64,000 nucleotides of DNA from Branchiostoma floridae (lineage: Eukaryota; Chordata; Leptocardii; Amphioxiformes; Branchiostomatidae). Under the pieces are notes generated by a model. That model was not told the DNA's origin. It did not search any database and saw only the letters and a program-made list of their open reading frames with translations. Within the stretch, counting starts at the first letter, position 1, and each line of letters opens with the position of its first letter. The DNA is taken from contig NC_049991.1 of assembly GCF_000003815.2 (NCBI RefSeq), positions 15,086,202 to 15,150,201 of the forward strand. The letters run 5' to 3'. Both the position numbers and the translations under genes were made by a program. This document shows positions 59,397 to 64,000 of the stretch, one piece after another.

Positions 59397-60587
59397 ATTC
59401 CGAAAGCGCTCTCACATTGACAAAATTTCGCTCTCACTCAGACCAAAAAAATTCGCTCACTTCTCCAGCCGGGTTGGTGGGGAAAGCTCCCGAGGTGAGA
59501 GAACTTTTTGTTCTGTGGGTGAGAGAGAATTTCTGCGTTGTGTGTCAGAATGATATGATTGTCGAGGAAATGTCTATAATATAACAGAATGTCATTGTTA
59601 AATGGTTTATTATTGGAAACTGAAGAATATGACACTGTTCATTGCCATTTGGAAGTTACGAAAACTCAAGCAAGTTATTCTTCCACTACTCCAAAAGCGC
59701 TCTCACATCGACAAAATTTCGCTGTCACCTCCAGCCAGGTTTGCGGGGAAAGCTCCCGAGGTGAGAGAACTTTTTGTTCTGTGGGTGAGAGAGAATTTCT
59801 GCGTTGTGTGTCGGAATAATATGATTGTCGAGGAAATGTCTATAATATAACAGAATGTCTTTTTTGAAATGGTTTATTATTGGAAACTGAAGAAAATGAC
59901 ACTGTTCATTGCCCTTTAGAACTTAAGAAATCTCAATGAAGTTATTATTCTACTACTACAAAAGCGCTCTCACATCGACAAAAGTTCTCTCTCACTCAGA
60001 CGAAAAAATCGCTCACTCCTCCAGCCGGGTTGGCAGGGAAAGCCTCCCGAAGTGAGAGAACTTTTTGTTCTGTGTGTGAGAGAGAATTTTAGCGTTGAGT
60101 GTCGGAAAAAGATTGATCGTCAAGACAATGTCTTTAGTTTAAGTGATTGTTAGTGTATGATGTATATCGTTTAAAACTATACAAAATGTCAGTGTTTAAC
60201 ATGCGTTTGAAGTAAAGAAATGATGAATGAAGTTGTTCTTTCACTACTCCGAAAGCGCTCTCACATCGACAAAATTTCGCTCTCACTCAGACCAAAAAAA
60301 TCGCTCACTCCTCCAGCCGGGTTGGCAGGGAAGCTTCCCGGAGTGAGAGAACTTTTTGTTCTGTGGGTGACAGAGAATTTCTGCGTTGTGTGTCGGAATA
60401 AAGTGATTGTTGAGGAAATGTCTATAACATAACAGAATGTCATTGTTAAAATGGTTTATTATTGGAAAATGAAGAAAATAACACTGTTCATTGCCATTTG
60501 GAAGTTCAGAAAACTCAAGCAAGTTATTCTTCCACTACTTCGAAAGCGCTCTCACATCGACCAAATTTCGCTCTCACTCAGACAAAA

Positions 60588-61123
60588 AAATCGCTCACTC
60601 CTCCAGCCGGGTTGGCAGGGAAGTTCCCGAAGTGAGAGAACTTTTTGTTCTGTGTGTGAGAGAGAATTTCAGCGTTATGTGTCGGAAAAGATTGATTGTC
60701 AAGACAATATCTTTAATATTTGGTATAAGTGATTGATATTAAATGGTGTATATCGTTACATACTCAACAAAATGTCAGTGTTTATTTTGCGTTTTAAGTA
60801 AAAAATACTAAAAGAAGTTGATCTTTCACTACTCTAAAAGCGCTCTCACATCGACAAAAGTTCGCACTCACTCAGACCCAAAAAATCGCTCACTCCTACA
60901 GCCGGGTTGGCAGAAAGCCTCCCGAAGTGAGAGAACTTTTTGTTCTGTGTGTGAGAGAGAATTTCTGCGTTGTGTGTCGGAATAATATGATTGTCGAGGA
61001 AATGTATATATATCATATAATAGAATGCCATTGTTAAATTGTTTATTATTGGAAACTGAAGAAACTGACACTGTTCATTGCCTTTTAATAGTTAAGAAAA
61101 CTCAAGCAAGTTATTCTTCCACT
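60588..61123 (-). repeat. Higher-order duplicate block, copy 2
   Basis: Near-identical partner of 58861-59396; the two diverge right after TTATTCTTCCACTA. Confidence 0.8.
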
Positions 61124-61289
61124 ACTTCGAAAGCGCTCTCACATCGACCAAATTTCGCTCTCACTCAGACAAAAAAATCGCTCACTTCTCCAGCCGGGTT
61201 GGCAGGGAAGCCTCCCGGAGTGAGAGAACTTTTTGTGCTGTGTGTGAGAGAGAATTCTAGTGTTTGTGTGTCGGAATAAAAATGTCTGC

Positions 61290-62204
61290 TGTATCAAAGA
61301 ATAGTTTGTCTTTAGAAAGAATAATTCGATATGTGTTTGAGAGTTGATTTCTGCAAGTGTTTGAGACAAAAAAATTGCACATTTGTTGACGCGCCATATT
61401 CTCGTGGCTTCTGCACTATGTGAAGAATGCAATCAACCCCCAAAACTTTAAAGTCGTCGTACTTATACATCCGAACAAGGATCTTTTAATCAGTTCTCTT
61501 CAGGGACGGATTTTTTTCCATCTTAAGCTCTCTTACCATAGGTGACTGACTTGCAGAAACATCTTGCTGTGTATTTGAAAAAATTCAGCCTCAGTTTTGG
61601 GGTGATATTAGTTTTGACAAATATCATGTCTGACCTCAAGAACGATCTGAAAGAGTATCTAAGAAAGATATCGAGCGTGCAAGTTTGAGTCGGTGAAAGA
61701 CAACTTATATGACATGTGTGCGTGCATTCTATGACTCCAGAGAAATTCCAGCTACGGTATACTTCCAATACGTGTCTCAATATGGGAAAAAAGCAAATCA
61801 TATAAGCTATATAACAGATCAAAAGTCAAAGTCATGCTGGCAATTGTATCATCAATGTTGAAATAGAGATGGATTTGAATAGCGGTCACGGTATTCACTT
61901 ACTAATACGTTTGAAGTGACGTATTTGAATTAGCAAGTCTCGAAGAACTAATGCGTTGATACAACGATGGCATAACGTTATATTGTTTTGTCTGCATAAA
62001 CAGTTCTGTGAGCATAAACATAAGCGCTGAGTGAGAATAAGAGGCGGAAACAACAAAATCGTTGTTGTGTCAGAAATGTTACAGCCTCTATATTGAAGAA
62101 CAAAGTACATGTTGAACTGAGAAACCGTGTGTACATTTATAACATTTGTGAAGAATTGTATATGACGAAAAGTTACCTTTTAAAAAGCTGTCACTTTGTG
62201 CAAA
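61290..62204 (-). repeat. Right inner domain of the inverted repeat
   Basis: Inverted counterpart of 42181-43085, with the matching open frame at 61523-61822 on the minus strand. The two arms differ by scattered substitutions and a few indels. Confidence 0.75.
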
Positions 62205-62469
62205 CTTTTTCAACTTTTTAGTGGGAGAGAAAAATCTGTCTATGTGTGAGACCTTTTTCAACTCTTGTGTGAGAGAAAAATCTGTCGATGTGTGCGACCT
62301 TTTTCAACTGTTGTGTGAGAGAGAAAAATCTGTCAATGTGTGCGATTTTTTTCCACTGATGTGTGAGAGAGAAAAATCTGTCTGTGTGTGAGACCTTTTT
62401 CAACTCTTCTGTATGGGAGAAAATTCGTTCTATGTATACGTTTAATTTTGCGACACTTGGCCCCCAATA
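62205..62469 (-). repeat. Right terminal domain with 48-bp tandem repeats
   Basis: GTGTGAGAGAGAAAAATCTG recurs about every 48 bp with CCTTTTTCAACT between, the inverted form of 41931-42180. The outer end reads CGACACTTGGCCCCCAATA. Confidence 0.85.
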
Positions 62470-62475
62470 CGGGAC
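62470..62475. repeat. 6-bp target-site duplication, right copy
   Basis: CGGGAC, identical to 41925-41930. Confidence 0.7.
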
Positions 62476-63090
62476 CTCTATCCGTCACACCCGGGCCACT
62501 CCACCCAACCAACGTCAACCTCCATCTAACACCCTTAAATCACAATTATCCTGCCATCTGTCCAACTTAATGTTGTACCGCCAACTGCCGCTAAACCAAT
62601 TTTCCCTTCCTCCATTATGAATAAGGATCTCAATGCGAAAAGAATGCCAGCAAACGACGTAACGACGAGTGGCATTGAAGGCTCTTAAGTCCCACAAGGG
62701 TAACCCGCCTTGCAGAACTCATTAGAAGACGTGGATGTGAACGACTTTTAAGTCAATCAGATGTATGGTCTGTCTTTACTCGGCGCGGCTGATTGACGGC
62801 CATTGTTTCATCGGTTTCGCGGAATCGACTCCAAGTACATCCATTTTGCATGGGTGGATTGATTCGGGCGGTATATCACGGCCGTACATGGGAAATATTG
62901 ACGGCGGGTTGATGAAACAGTACATGTCAGTAAATGGAACGGGTGTACGGGAGGTGCAACAAGTCGTAACGGAATCAAAGAGTGTCGAAAGTCGATCCAG
63001 AGACCGCGGACTGCATGTCCATGGCCTTTCCAGTCCAAATATGGAGTTTGGAAAGCGTTGATCTCAAACATTATAACTCGGGCAGCTGAC
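62476..63090. other. Flanking DNA, no feature recognised
   Basis: Frames at 62765-63061 (+) and 62808-63101 (-) overlap and have no domain signature. Confidence 0.4.
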
Positions 63091-63094
63091 TCCT

Positions 63095-63235
63095 CTGGCA
63101 TACAGCCATACTATGTGTTTATATTTGTTCAATTTCTTCTATTTTTCCAGCGACCCGTGGAGCCTGGTATAGGCCAAGAATTCTATACGGACATCATATG
63201 GACGCACTTGTGAACCCTGCTTTTACACCCCACTC
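63095..63235. mobile_element. Harbinger-like MITE fragment (one side)
   Basis: CTATTTTTCCAGCGACCCGT, GGAGCCTGGTATAG and TTGTGAACCCTGCTTTTA match the element at 1042-1331 in the same order, including the GTGAACCC terminus. The other half is lost or diverged. Confidence 0.5.
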
Positions 63236-63430
63236 TACACGACCTTGCTGCAACGGCGCTGCGACCTAAAATAGCTCAACAAATTTCATAGACAAACAAA
63301 TAGTTTTGCGCTTTGTGTGTTTGATCCCGTTTCAGTCATACTTTACAGTTTGCCTGAACTTCTAGTTATGAAGTCAAATGTTACACAAATCCAAGTTAGA
63401 TCGTAGCGAGCTCGCGGGGCGATCGAATGA
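63236..63430. repeat. MITE fragment of the 13869 family
   Basis: CAACGGCGCTGCGACCTAAA, CTCAACAAATTTCATAGACA and GCGCTTTGTGTGTTTG, then AGTCATACTTTACAG and AGCGAGCTCGCGGGGCG follow the order of the family. Confidence 0.5.
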
Positions 63431-64000
63431 GGGCCTTGCCTGACCTGCAGTTTCACAAGGGTGGACATGCTCGGACGTTAAAAGGGTGTAATGGCGCGTT
63501 TGGGGAAATCACGGAGAAATGTATGAACCCACGCCAAACACGTGGGATTCCGATATGTCAGGAACGACTACATGTCAGGAACGGCGCCGTATATCACACA
63601 CTCCGTACCTACCCCTGGGAAGTGGCGTTGGCCAGTGAAGAAGTGTACTGGTCGTTAAGAGTCAACATTTGCGTTGTAAATACTGCTTTAGTTTCAAACC
63701 ATTAGGCATGTGCAATTGCCTTTTTTCTGCAAGCCCAGTATTGTAAATATGTGCCTATATGACCCTAGATCCTACCGCAACTTTATTTATTGTTATGTGT
63801 TGTAAAGTTCTGTCTTCACATTTCTAGACGTACCAACGGTGCTATTTCGTCTGTGAGAAATTGATTATTTAGAAGGCAAGGTAAGCTTAAGGGTCCGACA
63901 GTAGAGCTCAGGTGACGACAGGTAATAAGATCACTTTGGTCATCTGCGGTAGTCTAGGTAAAATGGGTATAAGCGAGCGATGCTGGGAATTCTATCACTC
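63431..64000. other. Window end, nothing recognised
   Basis: A plus-strand frame at 63427-63705 has no domain signature. No repeat identified. Confidence 0.4.

Larger units (their letters stand above)
52488..61289 (-). repeat. Right arm array of about 290-300-bp units (inverted)
   Basis: About 27 units in the opposite orientation to the left arm. The plus strand reads CCGAAAGCGCTCTCACATCG, CACTCAGACC, TCGCTCACTCC, CCGGGTTGGCAGGGAAG, GAGAGAACTTTTTGTTCTG, GAGAGAATTTC, GTGTGTCGG. Both spacer types of the left arm occur. It contains a 108-N gap (58638-58745), a partial unit junction at about 57350, and an unrelated insertion with a tRNA-like sequence (57728-58200). Confidence 0.92.
41931..62469. 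mobile_element. Giant foldback-like inverted-repeat element (20.5 kb)
   Basis: The left terminus reads TATTGAGGGCCAAGTGTCGC then AAAATTAAAC. The right terminus, read inward on the minus strand, is TATTGGGGGCCAAGTGTCGC then AAAATTAAAC. The 6-bp direct repeat CGGGAC flanks both ends. From each end inward come a tandem 48-bp repeat domain (about 250 bp), a domain of about 0.9 kb, and an array of about 290-300-bp units, in opposite orientation in the two arms. The loop (50813-52487) holds remnants of other elements. The layout resembles foldback transposons (Drosophila FB, sea-urchin TU), whose long inverted repeats contain tandem subrepeats. No transposase of its own is visible. The terminal sequence and 6-bp duplication do not point to a superfamily I can name with confidence; Polintons make 6-bp duplications but start AG and carry many genes, unlike this. 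Confidence 0.8.

Noticed and set aside
43086-61289. Dozens of similar 60-110-residue frames on both strands suggesting a small-protein gene family
   Set aside because: They are translations of the 297-bp repeat core; frames run on both strands and through spacers, with no consistent start or length.
43086-61289. CRISPR-like array
   Set aside because: Units are about 297 bp with conserved cores and related, not unique, spacers in a eukaryotic genome. There are no cas genes.
41931-62469. Polinton/Maverick identity for the giant element
   Set aside because: Size and a 6-bp duplication fit, but the ends do not begin AG. No polymerase B, integrase, ATPase or capsid genes are present, and the interior is tandem repeat.

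Overview
The window looks like a stretch of an invertebrate deuterostome genome, most likely amphioxus (Branchiostoma). This is inferred from one recognisable intron-containing chordate-type gene, AT-rich intergenic DNA dense with small palindromic transposons, tRNA-derived SINEs, LINE tails and microsatellites, and runs of N (some exactly 100 long) that mark a draft assembly. There is no bacterial-type operon. Most short open frames fall in repeats or show no family signature.

Gene content is sparse. The only gene I can defend is a minus-strand calcium-channel gamma subunit / transmembrane AMPA-receptor regulatory protein (TARP) of the gamma-5/gamma-7 type. Three consecutive exons are visible: exon 2 at 20077-20172, exon 3 at 16295-16435 and the last exon at 8048-8598. 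All junctions are phase 1 with canonical splice sites. Together they encode transmembrane segments 2-4 and a cytoplasmic tail ending in a possible class I PDZ ligand (Thr-Ile-Leu). The first exon (start codon, TM1, GLW signature) was not found; it would lie above 20172, perhaps in a gap or beyond the window.

Region by region: 1-8047 holds several short inverted-repeat elements (including a Mutator-like one with a 9-bp target duplication) and otherwise featureless DNA downstream of the TARP gene. 8048-20172 is the TARP gene; its introns contain a three-layer nest of insertions (10.07-12.32 kb), a LINE inserted in a LINE (12.5-13.0 kb), satellites and a MITE-in-SINE nest (17.9-18.1 kb). 20173-41930 is intron 1 and/or upstream DNA, with SINEs, a tandem dimer of a 1-kb repeat family and assembly gaps.

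The most striking feature is 41931-62469. This is a 20.5-kb inverted-repeat (foldback-like) element with termini reading TATTG(A/G)GGGCCAAG, flanked by a 6-bp direct repeat CGGGAC. Each arm has three layers: a terminal domain of about 48-bp tandem repeats, a domain of about 0.9 kb, and a long array of about 290-300-bp units (about 22 in the left arm, about 27 in the right). The units point in opposite directions in the two arms. All repeat layers share a CTCTCAC / TGTSRATGTG motif. The 1.7-kb centre holds a broken pogo/Tigger-like element. I see no transposase that would belong to the large element itself. 62476-64000 holds further small MITE fragments.
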